Positions 1 through 10,789 of a stretch of 64,000 bases of DNA are shown one piece after another (position 1 is the stretch's first letter; every line of letters begins with the position of its first letter). The stretch lies in the NCBI GenBank assembly GCA_030248215.1, contig JASANG010001329.1, positions 496,001-560,000 on the forward strand, in the 5' to 3' direction. The position numbers and the translations under genes are program-made. The notes under the pieces were generated by a model. The model searched no databases, was not told the origin of the DNA, and saw only the letters and a list, made by a program, of their open reading frames with translations. Origin of the DNA: Enoplolaimus lenunculus (lineage: Eukaryota > Nematoda > Enoplea > Enoplida > Thoracostomopsidae).

Positions 1-1130
1 ATGTTTCACGGATAAAATTCAAATATTTGAAAAGTGTATTGGTTGGTGATGCATTGTCACTCTGGAACCGCAGAACAAGATTTAATTGCGAAGCAGTTAT
101 AACCGTACTGAAGCCGCGATACGGTCATGCACAAACCACACTTATTGCTCCATTTTGATGCTGCTATATATCTACCAGTAGTGTCGTATACCTCAAACTT
201 GCAAAAACCGTATAACGAAAGTGAAACGCACATTTTTGCAGGTTAATTGCATTTAGGTCTTAACGACGAGCGGCGATAAAAACTAAATTGCATCTAAATA
301 ACCGTACATCAGCAGTTTATTGCGCTGAGGCTATTTACTTTAAAAATGAAATCAGAGCTACAGAAAGTTAAGTGATCAATTGTTGTTCGCTACACAGCCA
401 GCAGGGCAGAGACGATTCGACTGAAAAGGGGCAAAAACAAGTACAATAAACGTTCATAGCATCGAGAAACCTGAGCTACTTAGTCTGTTTGCCAACAGTT
501 CCGATAAATCAATCTAGTATAGTTTTTGTGATAGCAAGTATTATTCGGATCAGTGTTTGACTTTTGTGCAGATTTTAAAAGTCGTAAGTTGAAAGTTCAT
601 GGCGCAGGTATTATACTTGGTTCAGGAGCGGTCATTGGCAAACAAATGCCTAAACTCTCGTCCTTGCACCTATTGTCAGATCACCAAATAATAATTGGAG
701 TTTTCGCGCAGCAAACAATTTTGAACGCCAAAATAATCGCAAGACCAAGTCACATTCCTTGATTTAAGCTGGCGACGAACTGAACTCAATATCGGTTGAG
801 CCGGTGCACTCTACATTACCTTGTTTATGTGGAAACAGCGTTGTTGCAAACAGTGTTGCGAATGTGTGCGACGACTGTCCAAAACCAGTGAAAACAAGAC
901 TACTTTTCGATACAGGATGCTCAGCGATACAAATTTATCGCACTGAATTAAAGAACGGTTGATGTTGATGGGATCCCAGATGTTATAAATGGCAGGCTTA
1001 GAATACATACAAAGCCGGTCCAAATTTTACAAAATCTTCGAAAACAACGTCTACCAACAAGATGAAACGAACTGAAGAGCTACGGAAAACGTTATGGATA
1101 AAACATTGTGCCAAATTTTGAAGAAATCTT
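1..1130 (+). mobile_element. Broken BEL/Pao-like LTR retrotransposon fossil, cut by window edge
   Basis: Near positions 10-170 the translation resembles the BEL/Pao Gag region (a KFKYLKS block, then GDAL, then a LKPRYG block). Near 890-950 it resembles a retroviral-type aspartic protease core (LLFDTG). The order Gag then protease on the plus strand fits one decayed element. It is plainly broken, with several breaks, and its left part lies outside the window. I see no LTR or reverse transcriptase, so the right limit is approximate. An old insertion is likely. Family assignment rests on short motifs only. Confidence 0.45.
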
Positions 1131-1477
1131 CAGTTAATGATAGCAGAACATACCGTATGCAAACGATACTAAACTTGTTCATATTGATATTTTGATTGAT
1201 TCCTATAACTTTTCGTTCTACAGGTACGGATCTAGCGCAATGACGTCATGATACCTACTGCTTTCTGCAACGTTAGTAAAAACCCGGTATTTACGCTTTT
1301 ATGTGCAAGCGGACCTATGTCCAGTGTGTAGAATTGTATTTTTGCCATATGTTGTTTAACTTGTGTATTTTATTTCACATTACACTAGTGTTTAAGTCTA
1401 GACTAAAGCATGAACATAAGTTTTGTTTTATTACAGAAAATATGCAAGGGAGATAGTAAACAAGCACCGGCTTGCTG

Positions 1478-1662
1478 CCCATGTATAGAATAGAACCGGA
1501 ATGTTTTTCTGCGGGGCTGTAAATAGAGCCAGGTTAAGCTTAAAACTAACTTTTTTGCTTAGGCTTAAGCTTAATAGAAATAGGCTCATCCTTACGCTTA
1601 GACTTAGACGCAGGCTTAGGCTTAGGCTTAGGAATATGCTTATTCTGCTGTTGCATGATATT
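1478..1662 (+). mobile_element. MITE-A copy (TTAGGC-core element)
   Basis: Dispersed family seen at least eleven times here. A left end of the type ATGTAAAGATCAGRGGCGG is followed by AACGTTTTTCTGCGG, then AAGCTTAAGCTTTAGAC, then runs of GCTTAG (a rotation of TTAGGC), and a right end whose reverse complement reads about ATGTATAGAACAGGGCCG. This copy is diverged, especially at its right end. Confidence 0.6.
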
Positions 1663-1893
1663 TCGGGACGACAACGCAATGTCAACAAAACACAAAACCC
1701 CAATATTGCCAAAACACCACTAGTTACAAAGGCTATCAAGTTATAAGCGCGAGTAAGTATATGCGAAACTATTTTAGCGGATGTTAAAACACTAAATTTT
1801 CATCAATATAAACACTATCAGTATTCTAATACGCAAAGGACACGTTTTGCATTTTTGACACTCGATTGAATGTAGGCCTCGATTTAGACTCAG

Positions 1894-4800
1894 TCAAGCA
1901 ACTTCGGATTGCTTAAAGATAGATTTTCGACGCTTATTATTATCGCACGCGAGTTCAATGCGAATTTTGGTTCCAATCCGTTGAATCGAATCCTCATATT
2001 GAATCGGTAATCCTGCCAGAATTTTAGTTACCCAGTCAGCGTTATTTGCTCCAGCTGGCCCTCCTACCCTGCCGTTCGATCCACCATTATTTTTGTGTGC
2101 AGCGTTTGCGTCGTATTCGTCGCCAAAATTACCAACAATTATTGATATCGGAAACGCCATCAGGATAATTCCAGAAATCGCTGCGAAGCAACCAAATATT
2201 TTGCCTAAAGTTGTACATGGAAACACATCGCCATAACTGAAATGCAACAAACTTTGCTTTAAGCATGGAGTATTTGCCAAGCAGTCGAATCTAAAAGTTA
2301 TTTGAGATTTCCTGGGTTCAGGATTTCATCTGGGGACAGTTCCCGGCAATTTATCCACATTCATGTATATGTGTAGGCTAAATCGTATACGAAGCAGAAT
2401 CAAAACCATAGCTTCAAGTATACCCAAAATCTAAGTGTATCGCTATGTTTTAGCTTTGGAAAATCATGCTTCTGACCTTGTTCACAGGATTTATATGACC
2501 CCGGCACCATCTGACCCAGGCTTCTATGACGAGGACTAATTCCGAAACACCATTTTTATGTTCTTATGGGCTTTATAAACATTTGAGTTTGCCAAAATGA
2601 ATTTATGTTAATTAAATTCCAAGCATTTTTTATTTTGGCAACTTTTATATGGCTAAACTCGTGTAATATAGAATTTCCACTACAAGGTCGCATAACCATT
2701 CTAGAACTGTTCACCGTACTTCGCTGCCACTATATGTTACTATAATACCACAAACAAGCAAGTGTCTTACCACACCAGTTCACGTCAATCTTAGACGGTA
2801 ATGGCCGTATTTTGGGAAACGCAGGTCATTAGTGTACTATATACAGACGCATGTTATCTCAGAAAAACTTCCTGCCCCAGGGTTAACAATAATAATAATA
2901 ATAAAATCGGCTGAGGTTTAGGTTTTGGCTCAGAAAAATAATCAGTACCAAATGTGGCGGGTGTGCACTTTTGCTTGCTAATCAAATTAATCACAAGTGA
3001 GGTAGGAAAGTAAACAAGTATACTCGGACGGCCGAATCACACACAATGGACACACTTAACCCGAACTAAAAACGTACCCCACCGTTGTCATAGTAATAAT
3101 ACACCACCAAAGTGCCGCCGGTATAGTCGGAAACATCGTACACTCGCTGTCGATTTCAATATAGTAAACTGTAGTTGAAAATACTAAGTTAGTCGTTACA
3201 ATAAACAACATTAGTAATATGATTTCACGCCAGCTACGCTTCAGCGAGACAGCCATCGATTGAAATCCGCCTGAATAGCGTGCGACTTTCAAAACGCGCA
3301 ATGCTCGCAGGACACGTAAAATGCGTAAAATCCTCAGGATAACAAAAGATCGACGAAAATCACCTAATCCTGATGCGGTGTCATCTACAAGCCCGGCTGC
3401 GCTAAGAGTTAATTCAACATAAAACGGTACAATTGCCATAACATCAACAACGGTAAGAGGGGACAACAAGTACGCCCAACGTTGCGGAGTCGACAATAAC
3501 CGTAACGCGAAATCAATTGAGAAAAATATAACGCACGCAGTGTCTGCGATTTCAATTTGAGGGACAGGTTCGCGAGATTTCTGTGACGACGAGGTTGAGT
3601 TCAGCAAAGTTGTTGTGGTTTGCGTCGGAGTTGTATCGATTTGAAATTCGTACATTGAGCTCATAATTAAAAGCGATGTCGACACAAAAACGACAAGGCA
3701 ACAGACAACCATGTAGACCTGAAACAGACGATAAAACCAGCTATTTTATGATGCTTACGTTTCACTTGATTTGGCTGTATATTTACATTTTGAACATTAC
3801 GCATAGACTCGCCTCGGACCATCGAGCGTCGCTGTGCGTTAATGTTTTACTAATCATTTAATTGATATGTGAGGCAGCGCGAGACAAAGAAAAAATATAG
3901 GCAACCAAACGTTAAATCTAGAATACGCTAAATCTCTAAATTTTGAGTTAGCAGTAGTTTGTGTGCTTGCGTTTAGCAGAACACGCTTTAACAGCGTTCA
4001 ACTATAAAATAAATGTCCACTCATAACAAAAATATACCGACGGTGTATTAAAAGACGGAATTGGACCTATCACGGCACACTTCGAATACGTTGAGAAAAA
4101 ATATAGGCAACCAAACGTTAAATCTAGAATACGCTAAATCTCTAAATTTTGAGTTAGCAGTAGTTTGTGTGCTTGCGTTTAGCAGAACACGCTTTAACAG
4201 CGTTCAACTATAAAATAAATGTCCACTCATAACAAAAATATACCGACGGTGTATTAAAAGACGGAATTGGACCTACCACGGCACACTTCGAATACGTTGG
4301 GTTATCTAAAGTATTCCACAAGACATCACGGAACCGATTTAAAGTTTGAACGATTCTTTTGATTACTGTGTTCCAATTTTTGGACGAAAGCTTTTCGGCC
4401 TCAACGCCTGTCAACGAAGTCGTCTCAATAGTTTGACATTCTGGTAATGTTAAACTGCCATTTTGATGCTCAGTTGGTACCGCAGGTTTGATTCGAGTAT
4501 CACTTGGATCAGACGAAGTGATAGCAGATTCTGGCTCTAATGATTCGTCAGTACTCATTTCTTCGGAGCAACAGCAATTATTGAAACTTTTGACCGGTAG
4601 TTGCCAATACTCAAGCTCTTTGAGAAATTGATTTGGACACATATCTACAGGTATATGGGGGCGATCAATAGTGCTGAAATGATACAAACATCAATATGGA
4701 TTGCTTTTGGGATACCTAAATTTTTTAAAGAACCGAGTCCAGATTTATATATATTATTGATGCTATTAATAAATACCGTTTTGATGAACGTAAAAAATCC

Positions 4801-5935
4801 ATTGTTTTGCTTGTCAAGTGACACATTTTGGAGTTTCTCAGCTGACAACAAGCGTTTTTAACGATGTTTTTTGGAACGCGAAAAACGTTTCATATATATC
4901 GTTTGATTTTTACGCGATTCCCAAGTAGAAAAGACGAAACAGTACACACAAAAAGCTTTCATCTATAAATTCTGTTGAATTAATTTCAAGCTACACTGCA
5001 AAAATTGGTGAGTCAAATTGACTCTCTTCGAAATAGGCTTTTCGGGAATACACAAACTGAGTCAAATCCGACTTCGCCAGAGTCAAATTCGACTCACTGA
5101 GCGATTAAGGAGTGTCGAATGTCACTCTGGCGGAGTCGAATTTGACTCAGTTTGTGTAGTCCGGAAAAACCTATTTTGGAGGAAGTCAAAGGTGCTTCGC
5201 AAATGGTTTGCAATTAGTTGTTCATGTAGTCAATCTATGCTCGAAATTGTTGCCGGATTGAAACTTATAATAAGGCATGTGAAATCGGCATAATACATAT
5301 TCGCTTTGCAAGTTGCATAATGTAGATATTTACTGTTAATTCATTCAAGTTTTAGTAAAATTTAAACCCTCTGAAGATTTTTGTCAAGTCCTAACTGAAT
5401 TTACAATTTGCACTTACTTGTAAACGGCTAAAATATCTTTTGCCAGCATGAACGATCGGTCAAAATAATAAACCAACTCATTTTCTGTGGAACCTTGAAA
5501 TCTTGCATCATACAATTTTTCTTGTTGCTTGTCTTGATTCTGAGTGCCGCTAGTTGTTTGTGTAATATCTTCGTTTTTTGCCTCTGCTAAATCATTTGCA
5601 AACAATTTTCCCAACCGTGATTGCGGATACTTAGCTACTAACTCACGATAACATGTTATCATTTGACCTCCAACATTTATGCTCACAGGAGTCAGATCTT
5701 TTAGCAATGTTACGTTCGTTATTGACTTTTCTAAGTTACATGTGAAACCAAGCGAAACCACTTTAGCCATTTCATCAATAACACGAGGAGTTGATAAACA
5801 GACAGATTTAATTCTACGCATAGGCGGCGCTTTGATGTCTCCGCTAATTACTGAATTACCCTTACTGCTGCCATCCCTTCGATTAGACGAACCGTAGCAT
5901 GAATATCGTTTTACCTCGGTTGGTACTAGTAACAT
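1894..5935 (-). CDS. Voltage-gated potassium channel alpha subunit (Kv, non-Shaker T1 type)
   Basis: Plasma-membrane tetrameric K+ channel subunit of 632 aa from four exons: 5418-5935, 4277-4673, 3078-3718, 1894-2236 (phases 2,0,2; all GT/AG). Residues 84-215 form the T1/BTB tetramerisation domain, with an exact HX5CX20CC zinc motif (H179, C185, C206, C207) typical of Kv2/Kv3/Kv4 rather than Shaker. S1 is about 308-327, S2 362-381, S3 388-408, and S4 427-453 with an unusually regular ILRILRVLRALRV ladder of arginines. S5 is about 467-491. The selectivity filter TVGYGD (517-522) is split by the last intron inside the first Gly codon. S6 ends FPISIIVGNF, so the usual PxP hinge is P-I-S. The cytoplasmic tail is short (about 75 aa) and Gly/Asn-rich. 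The ATG at 5935 has no close upstream in-frame stop, so an earlier start is possible. Subfamily is unresolved. Confidence 0.92.
3889..4300. repeat. 206-bp tandem duplication spanning Kv exon 2 donor
   Basis: Copies 3889-4094 and 4095-4300 differ at about two positions. The right copy holds the last 24 nt of Kv exon 2, its GT donor (4275-4276) and intron sequence. The left copy is the same segment stranded inside the intron, with the donor G changed to A (4070 versus 4276, read on the minus strand). Near-identity implies a recent event. Confidence 0.9.
4994..5192. mobile_element. Foldback MITE-F (GAGTCAAATT family), copy in Kv intron 1
   Basis: Two long arms (about 85-90 bp) are near-perfect inverted repeats built on GAGTCAAATTGACTC, GAAATAGGCTTTTCGG and CACAAACTGAGTC, with little unpaired centre. 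A second copy lies at 43013-43203. There is no coding capacity. Confidence 0.7.
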
Positions 5936-6236
5936 TGTATATTTTAAACAATGATACGCAATGTTAAAGTTAGTTGCGAGCTGTAACTATGGTAATGTAT
6001 TTATTAGAAAAATTATAATTATTTTATTCCTCTTATAGGTAAGTTAAATTTATGTAATATTTTACGGTATGAAACCAAGCAAGTGGGAACGAAAGAAAAA
6101 AGCGCAATTAAGAGGAGTGATTACAGGAAGTATATCAATTACTTAAACTGGTTAGCTTAAAAACTTAAGCTGCCTCAAAGCATTAAATTAATTAGGCATC
6201 TCTGGAAAAGATAAGTTTTCGCATCCGTCTTTAGTA

Positions 6237-6687
6237 CTGTTGTGACCCGAATAAGAGGGGGGAATGATATTTATTTGCCTCTCCACAGGGTACCCCCCTT
6301 GTTATTCGGTTACGGACTGTTATTTATTTTTAACCCAAGCTCCGCCACGCTTCGTTACTGATATATATCCGGTACTGCAATCATCCGTTGAATTAAACGT
6401 TTATTTGTCTTGTGTCAATAGCTTGAGCGATAATACAAGGTTACACTTAGGAATGTACTTTCAATATTTAAGTACGCTTTAAAGTTTCAAACTCAAATTC
6501 TTTGGTCCTGGAGTTAATATTTATGCGCTTAAATTAGGGTTAATTGCATTTATGGACTCTAATTAGGGTTTAGGGACTCTATCCGCTTACGGACTCTTAT
6601 TAATAGGGATACGGACTCCAATTGATTCGGACTCAAAATGGGGACCCCTCTTATTACCCCTCTCCCTGTTTATTTGGGCCAATACAA
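6237..6687 (+). mobile_element. MITE-B copy (Tc1/mariner-like, TA target)
   Basis: The family has terminal inverted repeats beginning CTGTAGTGACCCGAAT with G- or C-rich runs just inside, flanked by TA. The interior shares an AATTAAACGTTTATTTGTC block and several GGACTCTAATTAGGGTTTAG-like blocks with the other copies. The right terminus here is decayed. Confidence 0.7.
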
Positions 6688-7093
6688 TAACAGAAATTAT
6701 TAGTGAACTTCTATACAAAAAAGAAACCACTTTAACCAGAAACATTATCGCAAATTTTAACAAATCACGCAGCGCAAATTGGTTTGTTTACGTTGCCTAA
6801 AATTACACTAAATGACAATAAAAATGCCTGAATGTCGTGCTGAGGAGTTTCCGTTGGTTACGTAGCAAAAGCATGAGTCAAAACATACTCTTACAACTTG
6901 TGCAGCATTAAAAATACAAAGGTATGAACCGAAGTCATAACTATATAGGCTGGGTAGATATTTTGAAACGAGTATAGTACCTATCATCTTGATCTCAAAA
7001 AATTTGCTGCGAAAAAATTGCTAAATTTTGAAGTTAAATGTTTTTTAATGTTAAAGATTTCAAATCTATTGCCAACATGACATAGCTCACGTA

Positions 7094-7222
7094 AAGATCA
7101 GGCGCGGAACGTTTTCCTGCAGTACTGCTATAGAGTGAGCTTAAACTTTGGACTCATTTTTGCTTATGCTTAAGTTTAGGCTTAGGAATATTGTAATGCT
7201 AACGGCCCAGTTCTACATATTG
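7094..7222 (+). mobile_element. MITE-A copy, internally shortened
   Basis: Left end GTAAAGATCAGGCGCGGAAC, a reduced GCTTAG core, right end CGGCCCAGTTCTACATATTG. The second GCTTAG block found in fuller copies is missing. Confidence 0.65.
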
Positions 7223-7229
7223 TTCACAT

Positions 7230-8340
7230 GGTAAAGTGTGTACGACGCAGTTGAGAATACGGCTATAAATTTACAACATGTAAACGCATCCGAACAGGTT
7301 TTCGGCTTTGTGTTCTGGTTTAAGATGTTCTCTAAGGTTAGTATGTTAAATGATTTTTAATCTGAAATTATATTATGGCTAATGACAAGAATTTTTCAGG
7401 ATTTTTGAGCGTACGGTTGCTTTTTGGGCATCGGAAAGCTGGTATGGCTTGTAAGATATATTATGAAAGTAGGAGAAACATATATTAAAAACCATTCGAC
7501 TACATTGGTTCTAGCTAAAGTTGGCAATAAAACTGCAATCCACATATTGAAATTGAAGATTCTAGGTATGTGTAGAACTATGTTAAACATACGGGATATT
7601 CTTAATAGAAAAAAGCAAAAGACAGTGTATATATGTATTTTCAGAAGAAAATAAACGTTCGTTTCCGTATTCCAACGGGTAAATTCGTTTGTAAAGATGT
7701 AGTTAAAGTTTCGACATCGCTCACACCGCTAGCCTTCTATATCTCCTCAGCAAATACTTATATATAATATATGGTACAATTGCCTTTACAGTTCGTACAG
7801 GTACTATCTGACATTTGACACCAGTATTATCAATAATTAATAGCCTGACATATATAACGGCTGAATTGTTTCTCACTAACCAACCATTAATACTATATTT
7901 TTTGAGCACCATTGACTGTTGTACCTAAGATTTTTTTATCTGTCACCTTAATTGAAACCAAATCGTTAGCTTTTCAGTAACAATAAATCGCAGCAAATTT
8001 ACTGACAATTACAATAATTAGCACAAAAAAGCAAAGACTGAGATCAGACTGCCTATTCTTCTGATACTGTTAAACTTGGGGCATGTTGAGCAAGTTTTGA
8101 TGCTTGCCTCAGGAGAGCGTCAAAGCTTCTAAACGTATGCCCTCATCAAAACGCGTTATCATTAATCACGCGGCAGGGATATTTGATTTGGGAAGTTTTC
8201 TTAATATAATCGACTATAAGGTGCCTAATTTTCACCACTTTAGCAAGGCATATAAATAAATTTGTCGTCAATATTTCCGCTGAGTTGAGGAGTAGACAAC
8301 ATTTTGTAACCTAGCGTTGACTATATCAACGATTGCTTAA
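7230..8340. other. AT-rich intergenic stretch
   Basis: I see no coding exon, RNA gene or recognisable repeat here. The short open stretches on both strands lack splice signals and protein-like composition. Confidence 0.5.
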
Positions 8341-8345
8341 ACCAT

Positions 8346-8516
8346 GTACCGAAGCCATCTCACTTTGCTAAGGGGCTAAAATTTTTACAAAACGGGCGTT
8401 CAAGGGTTTTTAATGGCTTACAAGTAAAGTTGAAAATTTTCCGGGGGGGGGGGGGTAAAATTATTCCAGCGGGTGCTGAGCCCCCTGCCCCACCGTCTTG
8501 GCTACGGGCACGGCTT
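8346..8516. mobile_element. MITE-E copy (CCCGTAGCC-ended family)
   Basis: About 165 bp related to the copies at 43.6, 52.5, 55.8 and 60.1 kb. All share an AAGCAAGGTTGAAAATTTT-like core and a right end near GGCTACGGGC that complements the left end GCCCGTAGCC of better copies. This copy contains a 12-G homopolymer at about 8443-8454. Confidence 0.6.
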
Positions 8517-8989
8517 AAACTTAAATTGTTTGATTTTCGGTCAACCATGCCCAAACGTTAGTGTATTCAGAGCAAGTATTACCTTCTAATTTTCATAACT
8601 GGCAGATCCTACTTAAGCGCGAAAACCAATTATAATGAACAAACCACAATTTTTTTATAACTGATACAGATAAGTTTTGAAACGAAAAAATATGTTATTT
8701 TGCCTATGGGGCTTCTTGATAAATTGCCAGACAAAGTTTGATATGTGGTTTAAATAGACCACCAGTCATGCTTACGTCAATTGATAAACGTACAATTTTT
8801 TGCAGCTGCAACAATATTTATGCATCCCACAGAAACTAAAGAGCTCATAAACTTTTAATTCGACTGGTCCAAGCGCGGATGATTCTTCGACAAAAGTATG
8901 CAACTTGCGGCCCGCACTTTGTGAGGCGAACCTTTTTCGCAGAACCATAATAGAGTAAAGTTAAAGCTTTAGACTGTTTTTTCAAATAA

Positions 8990-9552
8990 CTCAGGCTTCC
9001 CAAACCACTCTGGTCTCTCAAATCACTCAGGTCTCTCAAATCGCTCGGATCTCTCAAATGACTCAGGCCTCACAAATCACTCGGTTCTCTTAAATTATTC
9101 AGGCCTCTAAATCACTCAGGCGTCTTAAATCACTCGGGTCTCTCAAAACACTCGGGTCTCTCAACTCGCACAAGCCTCTCAAATTACAGTCGGATCTTTC
9201 AAATCACTCGGGTCTCTCAAATCGCTCAGGCCTCTCAAATCACTCAGGTCTATCAAATCATTCAGGCCTGTCAAATCACTCGGGTGTTTCAAATCACTCA
9301 GGTTTCTCAAATCACTTAGACCTCTAAAATCACTCGGTTCTCTCAAATCATTCGGGTCTATGAAATCGCTCAGGCCTCTCAAATCACTCGGGTCTCTCAA
9401 ATCATTCAAAACTCTCAATCACTCTGTTCTTTTATATCGCACAAGCCTCTCAAATCACTCGGATCTTTCAAATCATTCGGGTCTCTCAAACCACGCGGGT
9501 CTCTGAAATCACAAAGGTCTCTCAAATTACTCAAGTCTCTCAAGTCACTGAA
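8990..9552. repeat. 18-bp minisatellite (TCTCTCAAATCACTCGGG)
   Basis: About 30 imperfect copies of an 18-bp unit, with scattered single-base variants and a few shorter units. Because 18 is a multiple of three, stop-free frames arise by chance; a minus-strand frame reads as (L)SDLRDP repeats with no flanking gene. Not considered coding. Confidence 0.9.
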
Positions 9553-9570
9553 TGCTTGATAATTTTCAAA

Positions 9571-9658
9571 ATTTGTACATTGGCCGGCCGGCGGCCAAAT
9601 GACCGGCCAGACGGCCCGTACGCCCCATTAGCCACCGGCCGTCCGGCCAGTAGAAAAA
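9571..9658. repeat. GC-rich CCGGCC palindromic patch
   Basis: Overlapping GGCCGGCC, CGGCCAGACGGCC and CGGCCGTCCGGCCAG blocks form nested palindromes in otherwise AT-rich DNA. It may be the end of an element; its limits are approximate. Confidence 0.45.
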
Positions 9659-9749
9659 GGTGAGGATTGTACAACAGTAACCTTTAGTTGCATTCTTTTC
9701 TTCAAACGGTTGAACACGATGCACTTTTTATAAGAACTATTAAAACTAG

Positions 9750-10602
9750 AAAAAATTGCTCAGCACTTGAGCAGCATGGGATATGCTTCATATATCTATT
9801 AAATGGACCGTAACTAGACCAGCACATTCGTTCGATGTAACTTGGAAAAATATTAAGAAACAATGGCGGCCAAAATCATGTTGACTATTAATTCTTCTGA
9901 AACATATTGCGGAGAGCAACTCTATTTTTATTTTGAAAGTTTTTGGCAGATTTATTAGGCATTTTAAGAAATTTCTTAGATAATGGCAGGGTTACAGAGA
10001 CATGGCTGAAATATAGTGATCCTGCTTTTGCCAGATTAATCGATGCTGCCAGAATACGGTGAGAATTTTGAGCCTCTAGTCGTGACAATGAAGTGAAACA
10101 AATAACTCGGTAGGGAAATGCGCATTTATAGATTACTACCTGTAAACTTGTTTGTATGGAACTAAGGTAAAAGTCGGGTAAAGTCAAGAGTCGTTTTTAA
10201 AGCATCAATTGCGAGTCATTTCGTGACAACGCCTTGTTTACGAAAGTATCTAACAAAATTGGTCATCACTACTCTAACTCACCAATCGCCATACAGTGTT
10301 CTTATGAAATTCAATTAACTATGTTAATAGAGAGTCAAAGGTGAGTTTAGTACGTTCTTGTACAAAGTTCAATACACATTGAAAACAAAACATTTGTTTC
10401 TTACAAAAAGAATTACAGAAATTTTGCTATCCACAATATGTTTAGAAGAATTAATAGTCAACATGATTTTGGACGCCATTGTTTCTTAATATTTTTCCAG
10501 GTTACATCGAACGAATGTGCTGGTCTAGTTACGGTCCTTTTAATAGATATATGAAGCATATCCCATGCTGCTCAAGTGCTGAGCAATTTTTTCTAGTTTC
10601 AA
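9750..10602. mobile_element. Foldback element with ~165-bp inverted arms
   Basis: The left arm (about 9750-9905) and right arm (about 10432-10602) are near-exact reverse complements (ACTAGAAAAAATTGCTCAGC at the outer edge, GTTGACTATTAATTCTTCTG inward), around a 520-bp loop with no convincing gene. Long arms and lack of coding sequence suggest a non-autonomous foldback DNA transposon. It lies between the two 18-bp minisatellites. Confidence 0.75.
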
Positions 10603-10789
10603 CCGCTTTACCAAGCTCCTGATTAATCCATCAATCTGAACTATGAAAAGTGAGAAGACTGATTAAACTAACTACGGAGTTTCAATAAATCGTTTCCATG
10701 ACAGAAACTTTTATCCCGACAACAAGCACCAAACCAACGTAATTGTGTATAACCAAACATTGCGGCGAAACAAACCACGGTGTGACATT

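Noticed and set aside
1431-1746. Open frames over 1.4-1.75 kb rich in SLSLSLRLSLSV or RLRLRLR
   Set aside because: Translations of the GCTTAG hexamer core of MITE-A; the same composition recurs at 14.7, 31.9, 49.3 and 54.5 kb.
9179-9418. Minus-strand open frame of SDLRDP-type repeats
   Set aside because: Same cause: 18-bp minisatellite, no splice sites or flanking coding sequence.
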